Shown here: piece by piece, positions 9,272-17,176 of the stretch | Numbering within the stretch: the first letter of the stretch is position 1 | How the letters are laid out: every line of letters starts with the position of its first letter | Source of the DNA: an uncultured Eubacteriales bacterium | GTDB taxonomy: Bacteria > Bacillota > Clostridia > Oscillospirales > Oscillospiraceae | Reading direction: 5' to 3' | DNA: 64,000 bases | Assembly (NCBI GenBank): GCA_900545805.1 | Contig: URAL01000002.1 | Location: 1-64,000, forward strand | The notes under the pieces: model-generated | Told to the model about the DNA's origin: nothing | The model's input: the letters and a program-made list of their open reading frames with translations, nothing else | The model's database searches: none | Program-made: the position numbers and the translations under genes

Positions 9272-9321
9272 TATGATCCCCGGCGAGGCATATACTGCCC
9301 GGCCACAGCGTATCAAACGGT

Positions 9322-9350
9322 GCCCGCCCGCAGTGCGGGCGGGCGCTTCC
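9322..9350 (+). terminator. GC-rich hairpin within the 3-13 kb operon
   Basis: GCCCGCCCG pairs with CGGGCGGGC around a 5-base loop. Only a weak T-rich tail (GCTTCCTTG) follows, so it may be a leaky terminator or an mRNA-stabilising hairpin that sets the level of the last three genes. Confidence 0.5.
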
Positions 9351-9381
9351 TTGTGAGAAAAAGAAAGAGGTGGAACCATCT

Positions 9382-10521
9382 ATGCCAACACAGGTAACCA
9401 ACTATCAATGCCCCGGCTGCACCGGCCCGCTGCACTTCGTAGGCGCTTCCGGTAAGCTGGAGTGCGAATACTGCGGCGCGAGCTACGACGTTGCGGAGAT
9501 CGAGGCGCTCTACGCGGAGAAAGAAGAGAAGGCCGCGGCGGCGCAGCAGGCGGCTGAAGAAAAGGCCGCGGAGCAGAAGAAAGCGTCCGCCGACGGCGGC
9601 GATTGGGATACCTCCGGCTTCAGCGACGACTGGGGCGAGGAGGGCGCGCACATGAAAGCGTACAGCTGCCCCAGCTGCGGCGCGGAGCTCATCTGCGATG
9701 AGAGCACGGCGGCAACATCCTGCCCCTATTGCGGCAACCCCACGGTGGTGCCGGGGCAGTTTGCCGGTCAGCTGAAACCGGATTTCATTATCCCCTTCAA
9801 GTACAGCAAAGAGGACGCCGTCAAGGCGCTGAAAGAGCACTGCACGGGAAAAATTTTCCTGCCCAAGAGTTTCACCAACGAAAACCATATTCAGAAAATT
9901 CAGGGCATTTATGTTCCGTTCTGGATGTTTGACGGCGAGGCGGAGGGCGATGCCCATTATCAGGCAACCCGCTCCCGCACCTACACCTCCGGGGATTATG
10001 AAATCACGGAGACAAGACATTTTGACGTTTACCGCGCCGGCAGAGTGACTTTTGAAAAGGTTCCGGTGGATGCGTCCAGTAAAATGCCGGATGACCACAT
10101 GGATTCTATCGAACCCTATGACTACAAAAAGCTGAAACCCTTCTCCACGGCCTATCTTCCCGGGTATTTGGCGGATAAATTCGACGTCACCGTGGAGCAG
10201 AGCCGGGAGCGGGCGGATCAGCGCTGTCAGGGAACCTTGGACGCAGCGCTGCGGAGCAGCGTGAGAGGTTATGATACCTGCATTCAAACCGGCGGCAGCT
10301 CCAGTCTACAGCGCGGCAAGGTGCATTATGCCTTGATGCCGGTGTGGATGCTGAACACGAAGTGGCACGGCAAGGACTTTACCTTTGCCATGAACGGACA
10401 GACCGGAAAACTGGTGGGCGACCTTCCCATGAGTTGGGGACGGTTTTGGGGGCTGTTTGCCGCCATTGCCGCACCGCTGTCGATTTTGGGAACGATTGTC
10501 TCAGTGCTGATGCTGCGATAA
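9382..10521 (+). CDS. YdjG-like zinc-ribbon membrane protein
   Basis: ATG at 9382 is chosen because AGAGGTGG lies 8 bases upstream; the in-frame GTG at 9370 overlaps that ribosome site. The 379-residue product has a TFIIB-like ribbon CPGCTGPLHF...CEYCG, an Ala/Glu/Lys coiled-coil-like linker (residues about 40-80), and a second ribbon CPSCGAELICDES...CPYCGNP. A family-typical core follows (LKPDFIIPFKYSKEDAVKAL, GIYVPFWMFDGEAEGDA, ALMPVWMLNTKWHGKDFTFAMNGQTGK), with a C-terminal membrane helix. This matches Bacillus YdjG, encoded with pspA. A close paralogue is at 38129-39223. It sits 12 bp before the TPM-domain gene, as in the second module. Confidence 0.85.
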   Translation: MPTQVTNYQCPGCTGPLHFVGASGKLECEYCGASYDVAEIEALYAEKEEKAAAAQQAAEEKAAEQKKASADGGDWDTSGFSDDWGEEGAHMKAYSCPSCGAELICDESTAATSCPYCGNPTVVPGQFAGQLKPDFIIPFKYSKEDAVKALKEHCTGKIFLPKSFTNENHIQKIQGIYVPFWMFDGEAEGDAHYQATRSRTYTSGDYEITETRHFDVYRAGRVTFEKVPVDASSKMPDDHMDSIEPYDYKKLKPFSTAYLPGYLADKFDVTVEQSRERADQRCQGTLDAALRSSVRGYDTCIQTGGSSSLQRGKVHYALMPVWMLNTKWHGKDFTFAMNGQTGKLVGDLPMSWGRFWGLFAAIAAPLSILGTIVSVLMLR

Positions 10522-10533
10522 GGAGGGGCGGAC

Positions 10534-11886
10534 ATGAACAAGAAATTCACAGCTTTGCTGATGGCGCTCCTGTTGGCGCTGACACTGTGTGTTCCTGCCA
10601 TGGCGGTGTCGGAATACGGTGTGATTTATGACGAGACCGATTCCCTTGGCTCCGTGGAGCTGGATTACATGGGCGAGCATGCCCTGCCGGAGCTTTCGGA
10701 AAAATTGCAGATGGACCTGCGGATTGACGTATTTACCGATGAGAATGTGTCTGCGGATACCGACGTCATGGACATTGCGGAATACGTCTATGAAAACAGC
10801 GGCTATGGTTGGGGCGAGAACCGGGACGGCGTTTCCCTGACGCTGCTGATGCGGGCGCAGCCGGACGGAACCTATGCACTGGCAGAAGACGATTGGAGCA
10901 TTTATACCTTTTTGAGCCAGACCCGGGGCAGCGCGCAGGATTTGGCGGATACCGTATATGATGCGGTGGCACCTTACATGGCGGAGCGGGCATGGAACGG
11001 GGAAGACGTGACCATGAGCGGAACGGCACTGATTCAAGCCACCGATGCCATGATGAATGCCGTGACGGAGTATATCAACGCGAATTGCCCGCCCAGCGAG
11101 ACGGAACCGGACCCGGAGCCGGCGGCAACGCCCACCACGGCGGTGCCAAATGTGCCCCGGACCTTGAAAAGCGAGAGCATGAGCTATGTGTTCGACCACA
11201 GCCACATGCTCACCGATACCCAGCGGGCGGAGCTGGAGGCACAGGCAAAGGAAATTTCCCTGCGCCATCATTGCGGCGTCTACGTTGCGTTTGTAGATGA
11301 TTACACCGTGTACAGCGACGGCGGCGGTGTTTACAAAACCACGTATCAGCTCTACCACGGAGATCAACTGGGTATGGGCGATGACCGGGACGGCATTATC
11401 ATTCTGCTGAGCATGGCGGAGCGGGATTACGCCATGTTTGTTTACGGTACGTATGCGGAAACCGCCTTTAACAGCTACGGTCAGGAAAAATTGGAAAAGG
11501 CATTCCTGGGCAACTTCAAGGAAGATGACTGGTATGGCGGCGTTTCCAATTATCTGAGCACTTGCGACGAGTACTTGACCCGGGCTGACGCAGGAAAACC
11601 CGTGCGGGAAAGTCCGGCACTGCTGATTGCGATTGCCGTTGTAGCCTCCTGCCTCTTGTCCGGCGCGATTTGTCTGTTCTTAAAGCGCAGCATGAAAACC
11701 GTACATCAGAAAGTCGAGGCAAACGAGTATGTTGCACCGGGCGGCTTGCAGCTGAGCAAGCAGTATGACCGCTATACCCACACCACCGAGGTTCGCAGCA
11801 AGATTTCCAGCAGCGATGACAGCAGCAGCTCTGGTACCAGCAGCTGCAGCGGCGGCGGCGGAAGCGGCCGCAGCGGAAAGTTCTGA
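10534..11886 (+). CDS. TPM-domain secreted/membrane protein with duplicated domain (YdjH-like)
   Basis: A Sec signal peptide ends near AMAVS (residue 25). Two TPM-like domains follow, about residues 28-185 and 210-345. The second holds the clearest family pattern (VFDHSHMLTDTQRAELEAQAKEI, GMGDDRDGIIILLSMAERDYAM). A membrane helix (ALLIAIAVVASCLLSGAICLFL) and a Ser/Gly-rich cytoplasmic tail complete the 450 residues. TPM proteins include photosystem-repair and phage-shock-associated proteins; some members are acid phosphatases. The usual length with one domain is about 250-300, so this copy is expanded. The compact paralogue is at 39241-40113. Confidence 0.82.
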   Translation: MNKKFTALLMALLLALTLCVPAMAVSEYGVIYDETDSLGSVELDYMGEHALPELSEKLQMDLRIDVFTDENVSADTDVMDIAEYVYENSGYGWGENRDGVSLTLLMRAQPDGTYALAEDDWSIYTFLSQTRGSAQDLADTVYDAVAPYMAERAWNGEDVTMSGTALIQATDAMMNAVTEYINANCPPSETEPDPEPAATPTTAVPNVPRTLKSESMSYVFDHSHMLTDTQRAELEAQAKEISLRHHCGVYVAFVDDYTVYSDGGGVYKTTYQLYHGDQLGMGDDRDGIIILLSMAERDYAMFVYGTYAETAFNSYGQEKLEKAFLGNFKEDDWYGGVSNYLSTCDEYLTRADAGKPVRESPALLIAIAVVASCLLSGAICLFLKRSMKTVHQKVEANEYVAPGGLQLSKQYDRYTHTTEVRSKISSSDDSSSSGTSSCSGGGGSGRSGKF

Positions 11887-11898
11887 GGAGGCCACAGT

Positions 11899-13014
11899 AT
11901 GAGGTGCTTGACAGTACGCTGGCTCGTCACTATGCTTTTGTGCCTGACGATGATTTTTCTTCTGACCGCCTGCGGCGGGCAAGGCGAGCCAAATGCGGAT
12001 GACGGAGGCGTCAGCGCAACGGGAAAGATCTCAGGCGGCAAGGACAGAGCTTCTGTGCCTAAGGCCGGTTCTGAGAAGGCAGAAGCGGCGCTTGCCCTGC
12101 TGCGAAAATGCATGGCGGGAAATGAGCAGCTGGCCGGCGCGGTGGCTTATCTCGGCCATCGGGAGCAGGGGGATACTGTCCCGCTGACGAGCTGGCTGCG
12201 GAAGAATTGCTCCGGGCTTACAGAAAAACTGCCGTTCCTGACGGAGATTCCGGAAGAGCGTACGCTCGGCGCGGGCTATGGTGACCTCTACTGCATTGTC
12301 CCACGGGATGAGAGCACCAGTCTGGCTGTGAACCGTGTGATCTGGAGATCACTGGGCAACGGTGTGCAGCCGGTGGCGGACAAGGTACTCTACCGGGAAG
12401 AATACGCACAGCCCGTCTTGGTATTTGTCAATTATGAGCAGTGGCCCGATGAGCCGGACACGGAAATCAACCTTGTGACCGGCAGCGGCTTGGAGCTTAG
12501 CTGGTATCCGATGATCGACGAGCACGGCTGCCCCATAGTGCCCATCGGCGAGTACGGCGCCCCCGCGCTGATGGATTTTGCAGTCTTCGGCTATACCACC
12601 GGCCTTCACTATCCCGAGGGTATGGAGCCGGAGGGCGATGGATGGTGGCTTCCGCCTACGAATCTGGGCCTAGCTGACACCGTATGGGCCTGCGATGACT
12701 GGCTGCTGGAGCTCAGCTACGGCAACTGCGATCCTGATTATGCGGGTATCGCCAAGCTGCACTGCCGCTTCGAAGGCAACGCGGGGCATACTCTGCTCTA
12801 CCACGGCGTGTGGCGCATGGAGGATGACTGCCTGCGCCTAGAGCTCTCTGCCGGTGTCGGTACCTCCCTGAGCGGAAGCTTCCCGATTCTAATCTCTCCC
12901 TCCGGCGATGAGCTGTATTTCCAGCGCTCGCGCAGCGGCGAGGGAATGCCGTTTCTGACGGACGATATGGACTCCGCAGGACTGACATTGATCTACGATT
13001 GGGAAAGCAAATAA
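11899..13014 (+). CDS. Lipoprotein of unknown function
   Basis: The 371-residue product has a lipoprotein signal with lipobox LTAC (Cys near residue 26). The mature part is rich in Trp, Gly and acidic residues; no catalytic motif was recognised. Segments such as DTVWACDDWLLELSYGNCD and LTLIYDWESK suggest beta structure. It starts 12 bp after the TPM gene with GAGGAGG before the ATG and is followed by a strong terminator, so it is the last gene of the long operon. Confidence 0.72.
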   Translation: MRCLTVRWLVTMLLCLTMIFLLTACGGQGEPNADDGGVSATGKISGGKDRASVPKAGSEKAEAALALLRKCMAGNEQLAGAVAYLGHREQGDTVPLTSWLRKNCSGLTEKLPFLTEIPEERTLGAGYGDLYCIVPRDESTSLAVNRVIWRSLGNGVQPVADKVLYREEYAQPVLVFVNYEQWPDEPDTEINLVTGSGLELSWYPMIDEHGCPIVPIGEYGAPALMDFAVFGYTTGLHYPEGMEPEGDGWWLPPTNLGLADTVWACDDWLLELSYGNCDPDYAGIAKLHCRFEGNAGHTLLYHGVWRMEDDCLRLELSAGVGTSLSGSFPILISPSGDELYFQRSRSGEGMPFLTDDMDSAGLTLIYDWESK

Positions 13015-13030
13015 GTATCATTAAGTAAAT

Positions 13031-13070
13031 AAGTCTTATGAGCAGCTTTCGGCTGCTCATAAGACTTTAG
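13031..13070 (+). terminator. Intrinsic terminator of the 3-13 kb operon
   Basis: A 16-bp stem (AAGTCTTATGAGCAGC with its complement) closes on a TTTCG-type loop, followed by a short T-rich end. Confidence 0.8.
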
Positions 13071-13281
13071 AGACGCCGTAAGCTGAGAAGCGATGCCGAT
13101 ATTTTTGGATATGCGGCGGTTTTTTATATTAATCTGCTTTTGCTTTGACGAAAAATGTTGTAATATTAAAACCGGATACCGCTGAGAGCAGGACTTGAAG
13201 CTGTTAATAATACAGAGCGGCTCCGGCGAGCATATTACAGAAAACCCGGCGTACAGCCGGTAAATTTAACGGAGAAGCATT

Positions 13282-14076
13282 ATGATAAAACAAAATCTGC
13301 ATTGCCACACTACATTTGACGACGGAACAAACACCCCGGAGGAGATGGTGCTCGCGGCGATAGAGCACCAGCTGAGCTCACTCGGAATAAGCCTGCACGC
13401 CCCGATGGAGGGTGAATACTGGTGCGCGCCAAAGGAAAACGTCGAGCCGTTCAAGGCAGAAATGAGAAGGCTCAAGGAGAAATACAAGGGTAAAATAGCG
13501 CTCTATACCGGACTTGAGTACGACCTTGCGGCCGAGAGGGATTTTGACGGCTATGAGTATATCATAGGCTCAGGACATGTGCTCGACGGGCATTACTATA
13601 TAGATTCAACGCGCGATCGCGCAATAGAGCTCATTGAGCACCTCGGAGGCCCCGAAAAAGCTGCCGAGGCGTTTTTCGACAACTATGCCCGGATAGCGGA
13701 TATGCCGGAGATCGGAATTGTAGGACATTTTGACCTTCTGACGAAGTACAACGAGCAGGGAGCGCTTTACGATACGGAAAGCAGCCGTTATCGCGACGCG
13801 GCCTTTGCTGCAATGGACAAGCTCAGCGCGGCGGGCAAGATTTTTGAGATAAACACAGGTGCGATAAGCCGCGGTTATCGAACGACACCATATCTCTCTA
13901 CGGAGCTTCTGCGCCATCTTCGAAGCATCAACGGACGCATAACGGTAAGCTCGGACGCGCATTCGGCGGCTGATATATGCTGCAAGTTCGACATGGCCGA
14001 GCGGCTTGCGAGCAGCTGCGGCTTTGATGAGATATGGTATTTCACCGGCAGCGGATTTGCGGCGGAAAAGCTATGA
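13282..14076 (+). CDS. PHP-domain phosphoesterase, histidinol-phosphatase-like
   Basis: The 264-residue product carries the metal-binding motifs of the PHP family in order: NLHCHT (residues 4-9), GLEYD near 75, GSGHVLDGHYYID, VGHFDLL near 148, and SSDAHSAADI near 225. These His/Asp/Glu residues usually bind three metal ions and hydrolyse phosphate monoesters; HisK-type histidinol phosphatases and many orphan phosphatases share them. No his genes are nearby, so a histidine role is not established. The start has GGAG upstream. About 210 bp of non-coding DNA lie between the terminator at 13070 and this gene; no RNA element was recognised there. Confidence 0.8.
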   Translation: MIKQNLHCHTTFDDGTNTPEEMVLAAIEHQLSSLGISLHAPMEGEYWCAPKENVEPFKAEMRRLKEKYKGKIALYTGLEYDLAAERDFDGYEYIIGSGHVLDGHYYIDSTRDRAIELIEHLGGPEKAAEAFFDNYARIADMPEIGIVGHFDLLTKYNEQGALYDTESSRYRDAAFAAMDKLSAAGKIFEINTGAISRGYRTTPYLSTELLRHLRSINGRITVSSDAHSAADICCKFDMAERLASSCGFDEIWYFTGSGFAAEKL

Positions 14077-14232
14077 AAACAGGCCGCGCTGTAAACACCG
14101 TCATAACGGGCGCCGCGAGTATGAGAAGATTATTATCACAGTGAAACAGGCTTACATCGGGCAGCCCTATAAGATTTTTGGACTGAGCCTTCAGCTGCTT
14201 TCTGTCATATAAAGCGAGGCAGAATAATTGTC

Positions 14233-14261
14233 TTGACAACGCATTCAGGGAATGCTATCAT
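14233..14261 (+). promoter_or_regulatory. Strong sigma-A promoter of the tRNA-like gene
   Basis: A perfect TTGACA (14233-14238) is separated by 17 bases from TATCAT (14256-14261). Transcription would begin near 14268, about 8 bases before the tRNA-like sequence. Confidence 0.8.
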
Positions 14262-14275
14262 TACTGACACAAAAT

Positions 14276-14360
14276 GCGCGAGTGGCGGAATTGGCAGACT
14301 CACCGGATTCAGGCTATAGTGCTCACTCCGGGCGTGCAGGTTCAAGTCTCGCCACCGGCA
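14276..14360 (+). tRNA. tRNA-Leu(CAG)-like gene with badly paired stems (possible pseudo-tRNA)
   Basis: The sequence has the type II tRNA-Leu hallmarks: TGGCGGAATTGGCAGAC for the D-arm region, an anticodon-loop TTCAGGC (anticodon CAG), a long variable arm around CACTCCGGGCGTG, and the T-loop TTCAAGT. However, folding by eye leaves only about four of seven acceptor pairs. The D stem has a mismatch, the anticodon stem (CCGGA against TATAG) is mostly unpaired, the T stem (GCAGG against CTCGC) has a mismatch, and no CCA is encoded. It nevertheless has its own promoter and terminator, so it is transcribed as a unit of about 130 bases. Either a decaying tRNA or an RNA with another role. Confidence 0.5.
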
Positions 14361-14372
14361 CTGGGGTGAAAG

Positions 14373-14406
14373 GGGGGCGGTAATTACAAATTACCGCCCC
14401 CTTTTT
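14373..14406 (+). terminator. Intrinsic terminator of the tRNA-like unit
   Basis: GGGGGCGGTAAT pairs perfectly with ATTACCGCCCCC across a short loop, followed by TTTTT. Confidence 0.9.
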
Positions 14407-14443
14407 CAACAAATAGTGCGGAGACTTCCGAAAGGAGAAGCTG

Positions 14444-15196
14444 ATGGACAAACACGAGCTTACAGAGCTGTTAAATCATGTTGCCGACGGGAGCGTCAGT
14501 CCCGACGATGCGGCGCTTAAATTGAAAATGCAGCCGTTTCAGGAGCTCGGCGATTACGCCAAGGTAGACCTCCACCGCGGCATACGTCAGGGCGTGCCCG
14601 AGGTCATATTCGGCGAGGGCAAGGCCAAGGAGCATATCCTCGGCATCGCCAGGGCTATGCTGAAAAACAAGCAGCAGACCGTGCTCATAACCCGCCTTGC
14701 CGAGGAAGCGGCGGAATATATAAAGGCAGAGCTTCCGCTTAAGTATAACAGCATGGCACGCATCGGCATTATCGGCGAAATACCAGAGCCGAACGGCAAG
14801 GGGCGCATAGTTGTTGCCACCGGCGGCACGAGCGATATTCCTGTCGCGGAGGAAGCGGCTATAACGGCTGAAGTTCTGGGCAACGATGTTCTGCGCCTGT
14901 ATGATGTCGGCGTTTCGGGAATACACAGGCTGCTTGCGAACATGGACACCGTTATGAGTGCAAGAGTCATAATCGCCGTTGCAGGTATGGAGGGAGCGCT
15001 GCCGTCGGTTATCGGCGGTCTTGCCGACTGCCCGGTCATTGCCGTTCCCACCAGCGTTGGCTACGGCGCTTCATTTGGAGGTGTTGCGGCACTTTTGAGC
15101 ATGCTGAATTCATGTGCAAGCGGTATGTCGGTAGTAAACATAGATAACGGCTTCGGCGCGGGCTACCTCGCCGGAATGATAAACCATCTTGATTGA
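14444..15196 (+). CDS. larB: Nickel-pincer cofactor biosynthesis protein LarB
   Basis: The 250-residue product matches LarB, which carboxylates and hydrolyses nicotinic acid adenine dinucleotide to form the dicarboxylated nucleotide precursor of the nickel-pincer cofactor. The C-terminal half is like AIR carboxylase PurE: VATGGTSDIPVAEEAAITAE, DVGVSGIHRLL, and GYGASFGGVAALLSMLNSC. An N-terminal helical domain (residues 1-90) with RQGVPEVIFGEGK is also typical. It begins after AAGGAG, downstream of the tRNA-like terminator, so a separate or read-through promoter is needed. It is followed almost without gap by larE and larC. The length is usual for the family. Confidence 0.95.
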   Translation: MDKHELTELLNHVADGSVSPDDAALKLKMQPFQELGDYAKVDLHRGIRQGVPEVIFGEGKAKEHILGIARAMLKNKQQTVLITRLAEEAAEYIKAELPLKYNSMARIGIIGEIPEPNGKGRIVVATGGTSDIPVAEEAAITAEVLGNDVLRLYDVGVSGIHRLLANMDTVMSARVIIAVAGMEGALPSVIGGLADCPVIAVPTSVGYGASFGGVAALLSMLNSCASGMSVVNIDNGFGAGYLAGMINHLD

Positions 15197-15197
15197 T

Positions 15198-15953
15198 ATG
15201 CAACTGAATGAATTCTTTTATAAACACAGAAAAGTCGCGCTTGCCTTTTCGGGAGGAGCAGATTCTGCGTATCTGCTGTACGCCGCAAAGGAAAACGGAG
15301 CAGATGTGCAGCCGTACTATGTAAAATCGCAGTTTCAGCCGAAGTTTGAGTATGAGGATGCGATAAAGCTTACAGCAGAGCTCGGCGTAGCATTGAAAGT
15401 GATAAGCATTGATATTTTGCAGCTTGACGAGGTCACGGATAATCCGTCAAACCGCTGCTATTACTGCAAAAAGCGTATCATGGGCGCTATCCGCAGGGAG
15501 GCGGGCGCCGACGGATATGACACGATCATTGACGGCACAAACGCAAGCGACGATGACGGCGAACGTCCGGGCATGAAGGCGCTTGCAGAAGAAAATATTC
15601 TGTCTCCGCTCAGGCTCTGCGGCATGACCAAAGAGGAGATACGGCGCAGGTCTGAAAAAGCCGGCCTGTTTACATGGAATAAGCCCGCCTATGCATGCCT
15701 TGCTACTCGTATCCCGACAGGAGAGAAGATAACCGTCCAAAAGCTTACGGCAGTAGAGCAGAGCGAAAGCTACCTGTTCTCCCTCGGCTTTACCGACTTC
15801 CGTGTGCGCCTGCGTGACGGCGGCGCGCTGCTGCAATTTACCGAAAAGCAGCACGAAAGGGCGGAAAATGAGCTTGAAGCAATAAAAGCAGAGCTGTCCA
15901 GGCTCTTTGACACCGTAAAGCTTGACCCGAAAGCGAGGATAGAAAGTAAATGA
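15198..15953 (+). CDS. larE: ATP-dependent sulfur transferase LarE
   Basis: ATG at 15198 lies 1 bp after the larB stop and is preferred over the in-frame TTG at 15189. LarE activates the LarB product by adenylation and inserts sulfur. The PP-loop FSGGADSAYL (residues 17-26) is clear, as is DGTNASDD. Three cysteines stand out: CYYC at 87 and 90 and ACLATRIPTG at 167. In LarE homologues with three such cysteines a [4Fe-4S] cluster carries the transferable sulfur, whereas the Lactobacillus enzyme sacrifices a single cysteine; this copy probably belongs to the cluster type (inference). It overlaps larC by 4 bp. Confidence 0.95.
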   Translation: MQLNEFFYKHRKVALAFSGGADSAYLLYAAKENGADVQPYYVKSQFQPKFEYEDAIKLTAELGVALKVISIDILQLDEVTDNPSNRCYYCKKRIMGAIRREAGADGYDTIIDGTNASDDDGERPGMKALAEENILSPLRLCGMTKEEIRRRSEKAGLFTWNKPAYACLATRIPTGEKITVQKLTAVEQSESYLFSLGFTDFRVRLRDGGALLQFTEKQHERAENELEAIKAELSRLFDTVKLDPKARIESK

Positions 15954-17113
15954 AGACCCTGTACATCGACTGTGCCATGGGCTGTGCCGGAGATATGCTC
16001 ACAGCAGCGCTCCTGGAGCTGCATCCTGATCGAGACGGCTTTATAGACCGCATGAATACGGCACTTAAAGGCAAAGCAGTGCTCTCGGCAAAACCCGATT
16101 CAAAGTGCGGCATTATGGGAACACATGTTACCGTGCTCATAGGCGGTGATGAAGAGGACAAGACTGAGTGTCATTACCTTAAACACACGAGCGTTGCCGA
16201 GATTATGGACTTTATAGATGACGTGCCTCTTTCCGACGAGGTAAGGACGAACGCGAAAGCGGTGTATTCTCTCATTGCCGAGGCAGAGAGCACGGTTCAC
16301 GGTAAGCCGATAGAGAACATCCACTTTCACGAGGTCGGTTCACTTGATGCGCTGGCGGATGTGCTTAGCGTATGTGAGCTCATGTACGAGCTTGCGCCCG
16401 AAAAAGTGCTTGCTTCGCCGGTGAATGTGGGGTCGGGCTCGGTAAAGTGTGCGCACGGCATATTGCCGGTGCCTTCACCGGCTGCTGAGCTTATATTGCG
16501 AGGCGTTCCCATATATTCCGGCAGTGTGACAGGCGAGCTTTGCACTCCGACCGGAGCGGCGCTGCTGAAGCATTTTGCCGACGACTTTATCGCGATGCCG
16601 GTACTCATGGTCGAGCGCGCAGGTTACGGCACGGGCAAAAAGGACTTCGAGGCCGCAAACGTCGTGCGTGTCCTGCTCGGCGATACGGAGGATAAAAAAG
16701 AGCAGGTCATTGAGCTTGCCTGCAATTTGGATGATATGACGCCCGAGGAGCTCTCCTTCGCTATGGAGGAGCTGTTCAGGCTCGGCGCGCTGGATGTGTA
16801 TTTTACCAATATCGGCATGAAAAAAAGCAGACCCGGTGTAATACTCACCTGCATGTGCCGCGCTGATAAGCGCGACGAGATGCTCAGCTGCATATTTAAG
16901 AACACGACTACTCTCGGCGTGCGCGAATATGTATGCAGCAGATATGAACTTATCCGCAGCATCAAGACAGTGCAAACCCGGTACGGCCCCGTGCGCGTAA
17001 AAACCGCAGAGGGCTACGGGGCAAAACGCAGCAAGGCAGAATACGACGATCTCGAAAGACTTGCAAGAGAAAACGATACAACACCGGCCGAGATAAGGAA
17101 GCTGATCAAGTAA
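15950..17113 (+). CDS. larC: Nickel insertion protein LarC, single uninterrupted frame
   Basis: LarC uses CTP to insert nickel into the pincer nucleotide. The 387-residue protein shows the family N-terminus (LYIDCAMGCAGDMLTAALLEL), FHEVGSLDALADVLSVC, TPTGAALLKHFADDF, and the C-terminal domain with LACNLDDMTPEELSFAMEELF and MKKSRPGVILTCMCR. In Lactobacillus the two halves are joined by programmed frameshifting; here they are in one frame. The ATGA overlap with larE indicates coupling. No LarA racemase is in the window, so the cofactor must serve an enzyme encoded elsewhere. Confidence 0.95.
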   Translation: MKTLYIDCAMGCAGDMLTAALLELHPDRDGFIDRMNTALKGKAVLSAKPDSKCGIMGTHVTVLIGGDEEDKTECHYLKHTSVAEIMDFIDDVPLSDEVRTNAKAVYSLIAEAESTVHGKPIENIHFHEVGSLDALADVLSVCELMYELAPEKVLASPVNVGSGSVKCAHGILPVPSPAAELILRGVPIYSGSVTGELCTPTGAALLKHFADDFIAMPVLMVERAGYGTGKKDFEAANVVRVLLGDTEDKKEQVIELACNLDDMTPEELSFAMEELFRLGALDVYFTNIGMKKSRPGVILTCMCRADKRDEMLSCIFKNTTTLGVREYVCSRYELIRSIKTVQTRYGPVRVKTAEGYGAKRSKAEYDDLERLARENDTTPAEIRKLIK

Positions 17114-17124
17114 ATCAAGTAATG

Positions 17125-17161
17125 TAAAATACCGGTCTGTACAAGACAGACCGGTATTTTA
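17125..17161. terminator. Bidirectional terminator between larC and the DUF11 gene
   Basis: A 16-bp inverted repeat with TAAAATACCGGTCTGT at its left arm has A/T runs on both sides and serves the two convergent genes. Confidence 0.85.
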
Positions 17162-17176
17162 CATATCGTCAGAATA

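Noticed and set aside
9370..9381. GTG start for the YdjG-like gene at 9370
   Set aside because: It lies inside the ribosome site of the better ATG at 9382.
13071..13281. Possible riboswitch before the PHP-domain gene
   Set aside because: Several short inverted repeats exist but no known aptamer or T-box signature could be recognised.
15950..17113. Programmed frameshift in larC as in Lactobacillus
   Set aside because: Both halves are in the same uninterrupted frame.
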